Positions 47,430-56,456 of a stretch of DNA of 64,000 nt are shown one piece after another. The stretch is from Bog-532 sp963830385. GTDB lineage: Bacteria; Actinomycetota; Actinomycetes; Streptosporangiales; Streptosporangiaceae. The notes under the pieces are model-generated. The model saw nothing but the letters and a program-made list of their open reading frames with translations. It ran no database searches and was not told the origin of the DNA. The DNA lies in NCBI GenBank assembly GCA_963830385.1, contig CAWHMD010000005.1, forward strand, positions 1,612,001 to 1,676,000, written 5' to 3'. How positions within the stretch are numbered: the first letter of the stretch is position 1; each line of letters opens with the position of its first letter. Position numbers and translations under genes: made by a program.

Positions 47430-47447
47430 CGTGAGTGGCAGAGGTGG

Positions 47448-47540
47448 CTCGCGGGACGCGAGGGGCAGGCGGGGGTTAACGCCGCTCGACAGTGACTCGC
47501 GGGGCGCGAGGGGCGGGGTTTAACGCCACTCGAAGCGGGT
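47448..47540. repeat. Two imperfect tandem units with small hairpins
   Basis: CTCGCG-GGA-CGCGAG (47448-47462) and CTCGCG-GGG-CGCGAG (47496-47510) are each followed by a TTAACGCC(G/A)CTCGA block (47476 and 47520). Unit length is about 44-48 bases. The site is between two convergent genes, so a bidirectional termination role is possible. Confidence 0.75.
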
Positions 47541-47569
47541 TACGGCGGGGGTGGGTATGAGCGGCGCAG

Positions 47570-47616
47570 TACCGCAGCGGGAACCGAAGTACGGCCGCTG
47601 CTGGCCGGTCACGGGA
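47570..47616 (+). repeat. 47-bp intergenic repeat, copy 1
   Basis: Matches 63534-63580 at 43 of 47 positions without gaps, sharing AGCGGGAACCG, AGTACGGC and TGCTGGCCGGTCACGGGA. Both copies are intergenic and non-coding in context. Weaker similarity extends about 15 bases upstream (TGAGCGG). Confidence 0.8.
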
Positions 47617-47632
47617 GAAAGAGCTGAGGCCA

Positions 47633-48355
47633 CTACCTCAACTCGATCAGCTTTTCGCGGACGGCGATCATGACGGCCTCCATGCGCGAGTGGATCTGGA
47701 GCTTCTCCAGGATGTTGCGCACGTGGTTCTTGACCGTGTTCTCGGAGATGAACAGCTCCTTGGCGATGTCGCGGTTGTTCATGCCGCGGGCGACCAGCTT
47801 GAGCACTTCCATCTCGCGGTCGGTGAGCTTGGGCGCCGGCACCTGCTGGGGGCGTTCCTCCTCCTGGTCGCGGCGGCCGAGGGTGGCGAACTCGGTCAGC
47901 AGCTTGCCGGCCATCGAGGGGTTGATCAGGGACTGGCCGCCGTAGACGGCGCGCACCGCGTCGGCCACCTCGTCCAGCGGGATGTCCTTGAGCAGGTAGC
48001 CGCTGGCCCCGGACCGGATCGCCTCGAAGAGGTCCTCCTCCTCGTCGCTGATCGTCAGCATCACGATCCGCGCGCTCGGGGCGGCCTCCTTCATGGCCCG
48101 GGCCGCCTCGATGCCACTGGTCTTGGGCATGCGGATGTCCATCAGGACCACGTCCGGCAGGGCCTCGCCGGCCCGGGTCACCGCCTCGGCGCCGTCGTTG
48201 GCCTGGCCGACCAGATCGATGTCCGGCTCCTCGTCCAGGACCGAGGCCAGGCCGCGCCGGAAGAGCGCGTGGTCGTCGGCGATCAGCACGCGAATCGGGT
48301 CGGCGGCCTTCCCGGGGGACTGATCACCGCCAGGAGCACCGGAACCCTCGCTCAC
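47633..48355 (-). CDS. LuxR/NarL-family response regulator (orphan)
   Basis: 240 aa from a GTG at 48355 with GGGAGGAG upstream. Receiver domain has IADDHALFRRGL, phosphorylation Asp in VVLMDIRMP, Thr in VMLTIS and Lys in YLLKD. The C-terminal LuxR helix-turn-helix is LTDREMEVLKLVARGMNNRDIAKELFISENTVKNHV, here cited as a span. No histidine kinase gene is adjacent. In other actinomycetes such a regulator lies next to hpf, as it does here. Confidence 0.93.
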   Translation of the reverse strand: MSEGSGAPGGDQSPGKAADPIRVLIADDHALFRRGLASVLDEEPDIDLVGQANDGAEAVTRAGEALPDVVLMDIRMPKTSGIEAARAMKEAAPSARIVMLTISDEEEDLFEAIRSGASGYLLKDIPLDEVADAVRAVYGGQSLINPSMAGKLLTEFATLGRRDQEEERPQQVPAPKLTDREMEVLKLVARGMNNRDIAKELFISENTVKNHVRNILEKLQIHSRMEAVMIAVREKLIELR

Positions 48356-48530
48356 GCTGTCTCCTCCCACTTACGATCGGCCGGCCGGGGACGGGCTGAT
48401 TCAGCCCGCCCCGGCCAAGCCTGCACAACGCTCATGCCCATGACTCTGACCGAGCCATGGCGTGCTGCGCAAATCAGGCGCGCCCGGCCCAGCGGGGGGC
48501 GCTGGCCCTCAGCCGGCGGCAACCGGCCGT

Positions 48531-49274
48531 TTACGCGGAGTCTTCCATCAATCGGATCACACCGTAGTCATAACCCCGTCGCCGGTACACGACGCTGAAC
48601 TGGTCGCAGTCGCGATCGTGGAACAGATAGAAATCGTGCCCCACCAGTTCCATCTCCAACAGCGCCTGGTCGATCGTCATCGGGTCGGCGTGGTGCAGCT
48701 TTTCGCGGACCACGACCGGGCAGTCGCCCTCCATCTGGATCGGCACCAGATGCGCGGTCGAGGTCTCCTCCCCGTCCGGCCCGTCGGCCAGGCGGTGGCC
48801 GTTGTGCGTGGCGGCCCGGGCCGGGGCCGCTTCGGCCAGCGCGTCCGGGCTGGGCTGGCCCTCCGGAGCCGGTGGCGCGCCGTCGGGTGGCGATGGTTCG
48901 GGTACCGCTTCCGGCGCCGCCGTGCCGCCGGCCACCGAACCGGTCCGCACCAGTTCGCGATCGGTGTGGCGGGAGTCCTTGCGGCGGTCGCCGGACCGGC
49001 GGAGCCGGTTCTCCAGCTTGGCGAAGGCCATGTCGAGGGCGGTGTAGCGGTCGTCGGCGGCCGCCTCGGCGCGGACCACCGGGCCGCGCGAGCGGATGGT
49101 GAGCTCAACTCGCTCCCGGCCCTTGGACTGCCGGGGGTTGCGCTCCTGGGTGACCTCCACGTCTATCCGGATCGCCTTGTGATCCAGCTTTCCGATCTTG
49201 GCGAGCTTTCCCTCAGCATGCTGGCGGAAGCGCTCGGGGATGTTAGTGCGCCGGCTCCTGAAAACAATGTCCAT
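48531..49274 (-). CDS. hpf: Long-form ribosome hibernation promoting factor
   Basis: 247 aa from the ATG at 49274 after GAGGGG. N-terminal HPF domain MDIVFRSRRTNIPERFRQHA through FAKLENRLRR (about 1-100), a Pro/Ala/Glu-rich linker (about 110-180), and the C-terminal dimerisation domain LVPIQMEGDCPVVVREKLHH with a conserved FHDRD and RRRGYDYGVI. It dimerises 70S ribosomes into 100S particles in dormancy. The linker is longer than usual. Confidence 0.95.
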   Translation of the reverse strand: MDIVFRSRRTNIPERFRQHAEGKLAKIGKLDHKAIRIDVEVTQERNPRQSKGRERVELTIRSRGPVVRAEAAADDRYTALDMAFAKLENRLRRSGDRRKDSRHTDRELVRTGSVAGGTAAPEAVPEPSPPDGAPPAPEGQPSPDALAEAAPARAATHNGHRLADGPDGEETSTAHLVPIQMEGDCPVVVREKLHHADPMTIDQALLEMELVGHDFYLFHDRDCDQFSVVYRRRGYDYGVIRLMEDSA

Positions 49275-49779
49275 GGCGATCCCCTCGGTAGGCGATACGT
49301 AGCGGCACCCGCCCGGCCGACCTGGTCTTCGTCCCCACATCCGCCTGCTGAGAGTTTCGCGGCATCTCTGTGTCCACTACTGCTCTTCTCCCGGCCCAGC
49401 AGACCCTTTGTCCGCTGGCGGGGCAGGACTTACTTCTAAGCCGCACCGTGATCGGTCGACGAGAAGTCGCCTTACGTGGGCCGTTTTGCCTGCGGCTGGC
49501 ATCGGCTAGCCAGGACAGGCCGGTCCCCGGAGACGAGCTCAGGGGGTGGTTCTGCCTGGCGCAACCACGGACCCGGACGGGTGCCATGACGTGAACGGTA
49601 GCCCTATCCGGGCCGATTGTCAGTAGGCGAAAATAAGCGATAAGTAATTGCTCGTTCACTGAAAGTGACGTTCCCGGGTTTGATTTCCCATAACGGACAG
49701 GTGGAGTTCCAGTAACGGACAGGAAAACGACACGCCACTGCGCCAAATCGCGGCGGTTGGCCGCATCGCCGGGCGGGGG
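49275..49779. other. Intergenic region upstream of hpf with a direct repeat
   Basis: No supported gene. TAACGGACAGG occurs twice at 49691-49701 and 49713-49723, 22 bases apart (about two helical turns), downstream of lpqB. The hpf promoter should lie in 49275-49600. Weak similarity of 49650-49680 to the loop of the palindromic element (TTCACTGAAA) was noted but is too short to call. Confidence 0.55.
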
Positions 49780-51660
49780 TCAGCCGGGGTAGGCCGGGAA
49801 ACGGCCGGACCCGACGACGCCGCTCCACAGGCCGCCGGGGGTGGCCAGCGTGGTCATCTGGCCGCTGGAGAGCCCGGCCACCAGCGGGTTGGACGTGCCG
49901 TAGGCGGTGATCGAGGTGATGCCGGGCGGGGCCGGGATCGCGGTGATGTTGCCGCCGTTGATGGCCACCTCGTCCAGCACCGGATGGCCGGACGGATCCC
50001 GCAGGGCGAGCACGTGGTCAGCGTCGTACCAGGTCAGCGACGTGAAGTTGAGGTTGTCGGGGCTGATCGGGACGGCCTCGCCGATGTAGGCCTGCTGCCC
50101 GGAGTGCACAATCGCGGCCAGCAGCAGCTGGCTGCCGCTCGGGCCCGAGACCAGCATGGCGCAGCGCACCCCGTCGGGGGCGACCTTCAGCGCGGTGACC
50201 TTTTCGCCGGGCGACAGCGTGGTGGTGACCTGCATGGACGCACCGCCGCGGCCCGGCGCCATCCAGACCTGGCCGTCCTGGACGGCCCACAGGTCGTCGT
50301 GCACGTCCCAGCTCAGCGACCCGAAGTTACCGTCCACCCGCAGGGCCAGGTTGCTCTTGCTGGCCAATATGCCGGTGTACAGGCCGGCCGCGCCCAGGCC
50401 GGCCACGTAGCGGCCGTCCGGCGAGACGGCGACCTGGGTCAGCGGGAAGTTGCCGGCCCCCGCCCCGCCGGGCACGGGCGCGCCCTGGGGCGCGTTGGCC
50501 TGGGCAGAACCGGACAGCGAGCGGACGGCCCCGTGGCTGTCGGTGTAGTAGAAGCTCGCGTGCGGTGGCCCGGACGGCACGTAGTTGCTGTAGTCGCTGA
50601 TCTGCTGCACCGGGTTGTCCTGGCCGCCGCTCCAGGCCGTGCCGTTGATCTCCAGCTCCACCGACTGGATGGCCGGTTCATCCGAACTCGACCCAGCCAA
50701 CGTCCACAGCAGCTGGGCGGACATCCGGTGCAGCTTATCCTTGCTGGCCCGGGCGGCCGCGCCGCCCAGGTTGACCACCGCGGTGCCGCCGTCCAGGGAC
50801 ACGCTCAGGACCTTGGAGCCAGCCGGGAACGCGGTCTGCACGGCGCTGCGCAGCCAGCCCGTCGGGGTGGCCATCACCACCCGCAGCAGCTGCTTGACCA
50901 GGTCGGCCGGTGTTGCCTCCTCGGGCACGTAGACCGGATCAGGCACCAGCGTCTGCTGGGCCGGGTCGAAGAAGTAGATGTTGCGCGGCTGGTAGACGTG
51001 CTGGAAGTCGGACTGGGACAGCAGCACCTCATTGGGCAGGCTGGAGATGCGCCACTGCCCGGCCTGCTGGACCAGGACGAACTTCTCCTCGGTGGTGCCC
51101 TGGCTGTGCGAGGAGCTCGAGTACTGGCCGCTGTTGGCCAGGCTGCCCAGTACCGTCCCGCTGACCTGCACGATCGTGGTCGTCTTGGTCTGGTGGGAGC
51201 CGTTGGCCCCGTCCGGCAGCGGCACCGGCGTGCTGGAGATCTGGCTGAACACCGTCACCGCCAGCCCCGGATGCCAGTCCCGGCTGGCCCCGGGCAACAG
51301 GTATTCGCGGGCCACCGCGTGGTCGTTGGCGAAGCTGGCGTTGGCCGCCAGGAAGCCGGACACGATCTGCTCGGGTGTCCAGTTCCGGCCGGGCGCGACC
51401 GGGATCGGCTGCAGGTAGTTCTGGCCACCGCCGGCGTTGCCCTGGGTGACGTTCACCGCCTGGACGTGGCCGCTGGTGGAGACGGTGACGCAGCCGGCCA
51501 CCAGCACCGCGAAGGCCGCGACCATGAGCGCGAGCCGGGCCGCGCGAAGGCGGTGCGGCACGTAAGAGCGGGGCGCGCGGAGGGGCGACGTCTGGGTGTG
51601 CGGCGCGTGGGAGGGCGACGCCTCGGGGGGCGGCGTCCGGGATGGTGACGCTTCAGCCAC
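49780..51660 (-). CDS. lpqB: MtrAB-associated lipoprotein LpqB
   Basis: 626 aa from a GTG at 51660, overlapping the mtrB stop by eight bases; a start at 51681 is possible. A hydrophilic N-terminus precedes a signal with lipobox VLVAGC. It is followed by a GerMN (sporulation/germination-like) domain and a beta-propeller-like C-terminal part (VAVSPDGRYVAGLG, LKVAPDGVRCAML). LpqB interacts with the MtrB extracellular region and modulates MtrA signalling. Its gene follows mtrB as in mycobacteria and Streptomyces. Confidence 0.94.
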   Translation of the reverse strand: MAEASPSRTPPPEASPSHAPHTQTSPLRAPRSYVPHRLRAARLALMVAAFAVLVAGCVTVSTSGHVQAVNVTQGNAGGGQNYLQPIPVAPGRNWTPEQIVSGFLAANASFANDHAVAREYLLPGASRDWHPGLAVTVFSQISSTPVPLPDGANGSHQTKTTTIVQVSGTVLGSLANSGQYSSSSHSQGTTEEKFVLVQQAGQWRISSLPNEVLLSQSDFQHVYQPRNIYFFDPAQQTLVPDPVYVPEEATPADLVKQLLRVVMATPTGWLRSAVQTAFPAGSKVLSVSLDGGTAVVNLGGAAARASKDKLHRMSAQLLWTLAGSSSDEPAIQSVELEINGTAWSGGQDNPVQQISDYSNYVPSGPPHASFYYTDSHGAVRSLSGSAQANAPQGAPVPGGAGAGNFPLTQVAVSPDGRYVAGLGAAGLYTGILASKSNLALRVDGNFGSLSWDVHDDLWAVQDGQVWMAPGRGGASMQVTTTLSPGEKVTALKVAPDGVRCAMLVSGPSGSQLLLAAIVHSGQQAYIGEAVPISPDNLNFTSLTWYDADHVLALRDPSGHPVLDEVAINGGNITAIPAPPGITSITAYGTSNPLVAGLSSGQMTTLATPGGLWSGVVGSGRFPAYPG

Positions 51661-53785
51661 GCGAACCCACTCCGGTACCACTGGTTCCGCTGGCCTCGCT
51701 GGTGCCGCTGGCCTCGCTGGCGCCGTTGGACTCGGTGGTCTGGCTGGGGCCGGCTATCTGGCTGGGGCGGGCCGTCTCTCCGGCCCCGTCTCCGGCCGCG
51801 GCGGGCGCGGCAGCAGGTGCGGGCTGGCCGGCGGCAACCGGCTCGGCAGCGGTAGCCAGCTCGGCCTTGGTGGCCGGCTCCGCAGCGGTGGCCGGCTCGA
51901 CCGCGGTGGCCGGCTCGGCAGCGGTGGCCGGCTGGGTCGGCAGGAGCAGGCCGCCCGGCATGATCTCGCCCAGCGCGGTGATGGCGTCGGTGTCATCCGG
52001 TACCAGCGGCAGCGGCGAGCCGACCAGCTTCTGCCCGGCCGTGCGCGGGATCGTCAGCCGGAACACCGACCCCTTCCCCGGCATGCCCCAGGCCTGCAGC
52101 CAGCCGCCGTGCAACTGGGCGTCCTCCAGCGCGATGGCCAGGCCCAGGCCGGTGCCGCCGGTGGTCCGGGCCCGGGCCGGGTCGGCCCGCCAGAACCGGT
52201 CGAAGACCAGCTGGTCCTGGCCCGGCTTGAGGCCGACGCCGTGGTCGCGCACGGCCACCGCGACCGCGTCCCGGTCAGCGGCCACGGTCACGATCACGTC
52301 GTTGCCTTCGCCGTGCTCGACGGCGTTGACCAGCAGGTTGCGGAGGATGCGCTCGACCCGGCGATGGTCGGCGTCGGCCATGCAGGGCTCGGCTGGCAAC
52401 CGGAACTCGATCCGGGAACTGCGCCGCTCGGCCAGCTGCTGAGCGTCGTCGGCGGCCCGGCGGGCGATGTCGCTGATGTCCACCGAGTCCGGGTCGAGGG
52501 TGGCCGCGTTGGCGTCGTAGCGGCTGATCTCCAGCAGGTCTTCCAGCAGCGCCTGGAACCGGTCCAGCTGCCCCTGCAGGAGCTCGGCCGAGCGGGCGCC
52601 GGCCGCGTCGAACGCCTCCTTGGACTCCAGCAGCACGTCGGCGGCCATCTTGATCGTGGTCAGCGGCGTGCGCAGCTCGTGCGAGACGTCGGACACGAAC
52701 TGCCGCTGCAGCTGGGACAGCTCCTCCAGCTCGCGCAGCTTGTCCTGCAGGCTGGCCGCCATGTCGTTGAACGACGTGGCCAGCGCGGCCAGGTCGTCGG
52801 CGCCGCGGACCTGCATCCGCTCGCCCAGCCAGGCCGAGAGCCGCTGCGCCGCCTGCGCCGCGTGCCGGACCGGGATCACCACCCAGCGGGTGACCAGCGA
52901 GGCGATCAGGGCAAGGAGCACGATCAGGGCCAGGCCGGCGCCGACCAGAGTGCGCTGGACGAGCGACAGCGTCTGCTGCTCCTGGACCATCGGGAACAGG
53001 TAATACAGCTGGTAATAGTTGCCCAGCGGGGTGCCGACGGCCAGGCCGGGCTCGTTGCCGCGGCCGAGTGTGGACACGATCGTGGTCGGCGCGTAGTAGA
53101 CCTTGCCGGTCACGTTGTGGATCTGCTCGGACTGCACGCTGGCCGCCAGCGCGGGCGGGATGCTGGCCGGGTCGGCCCCGCCGGTCACGCCGCGGATGTA
53201 AACCGGGGAGCTGACCTGCTTCGCGCTGACCTCGATGACCACGAGGTAGCTGCTGTTGTTGCCGCTGGCGTTCTGCAGTTCCTGCGCGGTCGGGTAGATG
53301 AAGCTGTTCGCGATCGCGGTGGTGGTCGGTTCCTTGTTCAGGTCGGCGCTGCTCTCGGCCACGGTCAGGCCCTGGGACACCTGGGCGGTCGCGGACTTTT
53401 CCTTGTTCTGCAGCAGGCCGTCGGAGATCTGCTGGGTCAGGAAGAACCCGAGCACGGCGATGACCAATGCGGACAGCGCCAGCGTGGTGGTGACCACCCG
53501 CAGTTGGAGGGAGCGCCGCCAGCGGAAGCGCAGATCCTCGGCCCGCTCCCGCTGCCACTTGCGCCCGGCCTTGAGCAGCTTCTTGGCCCGTCCGGGCAGC
53601 CACCGGCTGACCAGCCGGACCAGCCGGGACCGCCGGACGATCTTGTACCAGCCGCGGCGCTTCTTCTTGCCGGTCCGGCTGCTCCTGCGTGCGGGCATGC
53701 GGGGCCCACGGCCCGCACCACCGGCACCCGGCTCGCCACGGCCCTGCTGCTTTTCGGCCGCCGAACTAGGCGCAGTCACCCCCAC
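51653..53785 (-). CDS. mtrB: Two-component sensor histidine kinase MtrB
   Basis: 710 aa. A very basic N-terminal region is followed by a membrane segment (LALSALVIAVLGFFL), an extracellular domain, a second membrane segment (ALIVLLALIASLV), HAMP, the HisKA H-box FVSDVSHELRTPLTTIK, and the HATPase region (NLLVNAVEHG, DHGVGLKPG, GGTGLGLAI). The C-terminus has a long Ala/Glu/Pro-rich tail with six-residue repeats not expected in MtrB. It phosphorylates MtrA for cell-division and wall-homeostasis control. Confidence 0.95.
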   Translation of the reverse strand: MGVTAPSSAAEKQQGRGEPGAGGAGRGPRMPARRSSRTGKKKRRGWYKIVRRSRLVRLVSRWLPGRAKKLLKAGRKWQRERAEDLRFRWRRSLQLRVVTTTLALSALVIAVLGFFLTQQISDGLLQNKEKSATAQVSQGLTVAESSADLNKEPTTTAIANSFIYPTAQELQNASGNNSSYLVVIEVSAKQVSSPVYIRGVTGGADPASIPPALAASVQSEQIHNVTGKVYYAPTTIVSTLGRGNEPGLAVGTPLGNYYQLYYLFPMVQEQQTLSLVQRTLVGAGLALIVLLALIASLVTRWVVIPVRHAAQAAQRLSAWLGERMQVRGADDLAALATSFNDMAASLQDKLRELEELSQLQRQFVSDVSHELRTPLTTIKMAADVLLESKEAFDAAGARSAELLQGQLDRFQALLEDLLEISRYDANAATLDPDSVDISDIARRAADDAQQLAERRSSRIEFRLPAEPCMADADHRRVERILRNLLVNAVEHGEGNDVIVTVAADRDAVAVAVRDHGVGLKPGQDQLVFDRFWRADPARARTTGGTGLGLAIALEDAQLHGGWLQAWGMPGKGSVFRLTIPRTAGQKLVGSPLPLVPDDTDAITALGEIMPGGLLLPTQPATAAEPATAVEPATAAEPATKAELATAAEPVAAGQPAPAAAPAAAGDGAGETARPSQIAGPSQTTESNGASEASGTSEASGTSGTGVGSRG
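51838..51933 (+). repeat. 18-bp tandem repeats in the mtrB C-terminal tail
   Basis: Units related to CCGGCTCCGCAGCGGTGG recur about five times with drift; they encode ATAAEP-type hexapeptides. They follow the ATPase domain and are unlikely to affect catalysis. Confidence 0.85.
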
Positions 53786-53897
53786 GATCGCTCATCGGGA
53801 GCAGCATAAGCCGTCTGCGGTACGGCATCCAGGGCTCTCGCGGGCGAGGGCGGGCGGTGCCCAGCCAGAACGGTCACACGACTCACAACCGCAGGGG

Positions 53898-54575
53898 TCA
53901 GGCGGGGCCGGCCTTGTAGCCGACACCGCGCACGGTGACCACGATCTCGGGCCGCTCAGGGTCCTTCTCGATCTTGGCCCGCAGGCGCTGCACGTGCACG
54001 TTGACCAGCCGGGTGTCGGCTGCGTGCCGGTAGCCCCAGACCTGCTCGAGCAGGACCTCGCGCGTGAACACCTGTCGCGGCTTGCGAGCCAGGGCCACCA
54101 AGAGGTCGAACTCCAGCGGAGTGAGGTTCAGCGCCTCGCCGTTGCGCTTGACCGAATGGCCGGCGACGTCGATGCTGATGTCTCCGATCTGCAGCATCTC
54201 GGGCGCAGGCTCGTCCGTCCGGCGGAGCCGGGCCCGGATGCGGGCCACCAGTTCCTTGGACTTGAACGGCTTGACCAGGTAGTCGTCCGCACCGGACTCC
54301 AGGCCGAGCACGACGTCCACCGTGTCGGTCTTGGCGGTCAGCATGACGATCGGAATCCCGGACTCGGTACGGATCTGGCGGCAGACATCGATCCCGTCGG
54401 TCCCCGGCAGCATCAGGTCCAGCAGGACCAGATCGGGCCGGGACTCACGGAATGCGTCCAGCGCCTTGTCTCCGTCCGAGACGAAGGTTGGCTCGAAGCC
54501 TTCGCCGCGAAGCACGATCCCGAGCATTTCTGCCAGGGCCGCGTCGTCGTCGACGACCAGCACACGTCCTTTCAT
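53898..54575 (-). CDS. mtrA: Two-component response regulator MtrA
   Basis: 225 aa from the ATG at 54575 (MKGRVLVVDDDAALAEMLGI). OmpR-type: receiver Asp in LVLLDLMLPGTDG, Thr in VMLTAK, Lys in DYLVKPF, then a winged helix (LTPLEFDLLVALARKPRQVF, VWGYRHAADTRLVNVHV). Length is standard. An essential regulator in many actinobacteria of division, replication and wall genes. Followed by mtrB after 112 bases. Confidence 0.97.
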   Translation of the reverse strand: MKGRVLVVDDDAALAEMLGIVLRGEGFEPTFVSDGDKALDAFRESRPDLVLLDLMLPGTDGIDVCRQIRTESGIPIVMLTAKTDTVDVVLGLESGADDYLVKPFKSKELVARIRARLRRTDEPAPEMLQIGDISIDVAGHSVKRNGEALNLTPLEFDLLVALARKPRQVFTREVLLEQVWGYRHAADTRLVNVHVQRLRAKIEKDPERPEIVVTVRGVGYKAGPA

Positions 54576-55085
54576 GGCCCTATAGTTCCACGTGATCGGG
54601 CATGGGGAGGCCATAGCGCGAAGGCTGGGCGACGTTCTATCGCCCCCGGCGTGACCAGGATCCTGCCTCCGGGCGACCGCCGGCCCTCCGGACAGGGTGC
54701 TCCAAGGGCCCGAACCGGGGATATCCCGGGCCTGGACAGCCGAGCTATCCGGACCTTTCGCGGACAGAAAAGGCTGCTGGGGCGGCTGATGCTGCCGGTC
54801 ACCCAGTCGCTGAGCTCGCAGCGACCCCCAGCCGCCCCGTGCCAGAGGGTGGTCGAAGGTAACTTCGGTCCCCATAGAGGGGCACCAAAGTTACCTTCGA
54901 CCACCTACGAGCGAGGGTCATGGCCGCAGCTTCAGGTCAAGGAGAACCTGTCCGGTCGCGCCTTCGGGAACCCGGGCCATGATCTCTCCCGCCGGGCTGA
55001 TGACCGCTGTGCACCCGAGACTCACCCGGTTGCCGCAGCGGCAGAGCGGACGCCCGGTCTCCTGCGTTGCGTCCGGCCTCAGCCG
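54576..55085. other. Intergenic region upstream of mtrA
   Basis: Apart from the hairpin at 54848-54905 no feature is recognised. A 110-aa open frame that crosses the hairpin is not believed. mtrA promoter expected within 54576-54800. Confidence 0.5.
54848..54905. other. 58-nt nearly perfect hairpin upstream of mtrA
   Basis: An 18-base perfect inverted repeat (arms 54848-54865 and 54888-54905, containing GTCGAAGGTAACTT and its complement) encloses a second stem (CCC/GGG and GGT/ACC) with a six-base ATAGAG loop. No T-run follows. Located between the stop of the nuclease-like gene and the mtrA start, both minus strand. Confidence 0.8.
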
Positions 55086-56456
55086 TTACCCAAGGTCCAG
55101 TGCCTGAGCCGGGACGGTCAGAGTGCCCGGCGGGCTATCCGCGGCGCCCGGGAGGTCGCCGCTGGAGAGCAGTCCATCGCCCAGATCAGGCTCGGCTTCC
55201 CGGGGTTTGGGCGCGGCCGGGGACCATGGCTTGATGGGCTGAACGATCCCGGAGTAAAACCTTTCCACCGCAGCCAGCACGGAGTTGACGAACGACTGCT
55301 GTCCCTGACCACGGGCCTGGCCGGCGTTGCTGCGGAGCGAGATGGTGAACGAACGGATCTCGTGCGAGGCATCCCCGATCAGCGACTTGGGTTCGGAGCG
55401 AGCCTCCTCCAGCGTCCGCGCCGGACCCGGGCCACGCTGCCACGCGGTGGAGGCTTCGATACACAGGTGAGCGGGTGCGTTCTTGAGCTGACGGACCAGC
55501 CAGTTGACCCGGGTGGCGGAGCGGCCCTCACGCGGGGCGGGGACTGTGACCGCGCAGTGGATCAGGCCCGCGGTCAGGTCGGCGGTGACTTCGATGGGAG
55601 CAACCGCGGCGGGTACCCGGATACCGCCGGTCAGCTGGCCGTTGGCTACGAACTCGGTAGTAGCCTCCTGCAGGTAGCGGGCTGGGTCCCGCAGTTGCGC
55701 CTGGGCGACCATCGGCCGGACGGCAGCGCCCAGTTCGCGCGACAACTGCATGGCGGCGAACGAAATGAGCCCACCGAATCGATCGACAACCTCAGCGACG
55801 CCTTTGTCCTGAACATGCAAGGTCCGGGCCCGGGCTCCGTCACGGACGTGTACCCATGAAGGACCCATGTCGTCGAAGTCGAGCGCACCGGACTTGGCGT
55901 GCTCCAGGTAGCGGATGAACTCGGCGAGAATCCAGGCCTGGTCGGGATCGCTGATTGATTTGCTCGCCTGCTGGACAAGCGCCTCGGTCCGGATCCGGCT
56001 CCACGACAGGTGGTGCATCTTGACCGCGCCCAGCTTGCCCTTCGACAGCTGGACGGGGTGGACTCCAGGGACGGCGACCACCTGGTTGGAGATCGTCAGC
56101 AGGGCGTCGAATTTGTGTTTACGCGCCACGTCCAGATACGACTCCAGCTGTCCGGGGATCAGGTCATTGCGGCCGGTCTTCACCTCCACCAGCGCCCGCC
56201 AGACCCGCTGGCCGGACATCACCTGGATGAGGCCATCCGGACGCAGCTTCTTGTCACCTTCTTTGAACGGGACTTCGATGAAGGTCGACATTCGTCCCGC
56301 CGGAGCGCCCATCGGAGCGGTGATCGAGCGGCCAAACTCGCGGACCGACTGGATGACGGCGAGCAACGCTGACGCCGCGCGGCGCTCTCGCTCCTCAGCG
56401 CCGCCAATCCCCGAAACAGGAAATAGTCGAGCTCTTTCCCAGTCGACCTCACGCAC
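55086..56456 (-). CDS. Stand-alone PD-(D/E)XK nuclease-like protein of unknown role
   Basis: 456 aa. The nuclease signature is visible in the N-terminal third: RPDGLIQV (Pro73-Asp74), then RALVEVKTG (Glu91, Lys93), followed by Gln103 and Tyr107 in PGQLESYLDV, in the usual PD-(D/E)XK order. The rest is a long alpha/beta region without a recognised domain, with a NWLVRQLKNAP segment and a Pro-rich end. It has visibly lower GC than neighbours and no partner gene. It could be a defence or stress nuclease; function not proven. Confidence 0.72.
   Translation of the reverse strand: MREVDWERARLFPVSGIGGAEERERRAASALLAVIQSVREFGRSITAPMGAPAGRMSTFIEVPFKEGDKKLRPDGLIQVMSGQRVWRALVEVKTGRNDLIPGQLESYLDVARKHKFDALLTISNQVVAVPGVHPVQLSKGKLGAVKMHHLSWSRIRTEALVQQASKSISDPDQAWILAEFIRYLEHAKSGALDFDDMGPSWVHVRDGARARTLHVQDKGVAEVVDRFGGLISFAAMQLSRELGAAVRPMVAQAQLRDPARYLQEATTEFVANGQLTGGIRVPAAVAPIEVTADLTAGLIHCAVTVPAPREGRSATRVNWLVRQLKNAPAHLCIEASTAWQRGPGPARTLEEARSEPKSLIGDASHEIRSFTISLRSNAGQARGQGQQSFVNSVLAAVERFYSGIVQPIKPWSPAAPKPREAEPDLGDGLLSSGDLPGAADSPPGTLTVPAQALDLG

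Noticed and set aside
47448..47540. CRISPR-like repeat array
   Set aside because: Only two units, with no unique spacers of regular length and no cas genes.
54572..54904. 110-aa frame upstream of mtrA
   Set aside because: It reads across the 58-nt hairpin and shares no family features; low plausibility.
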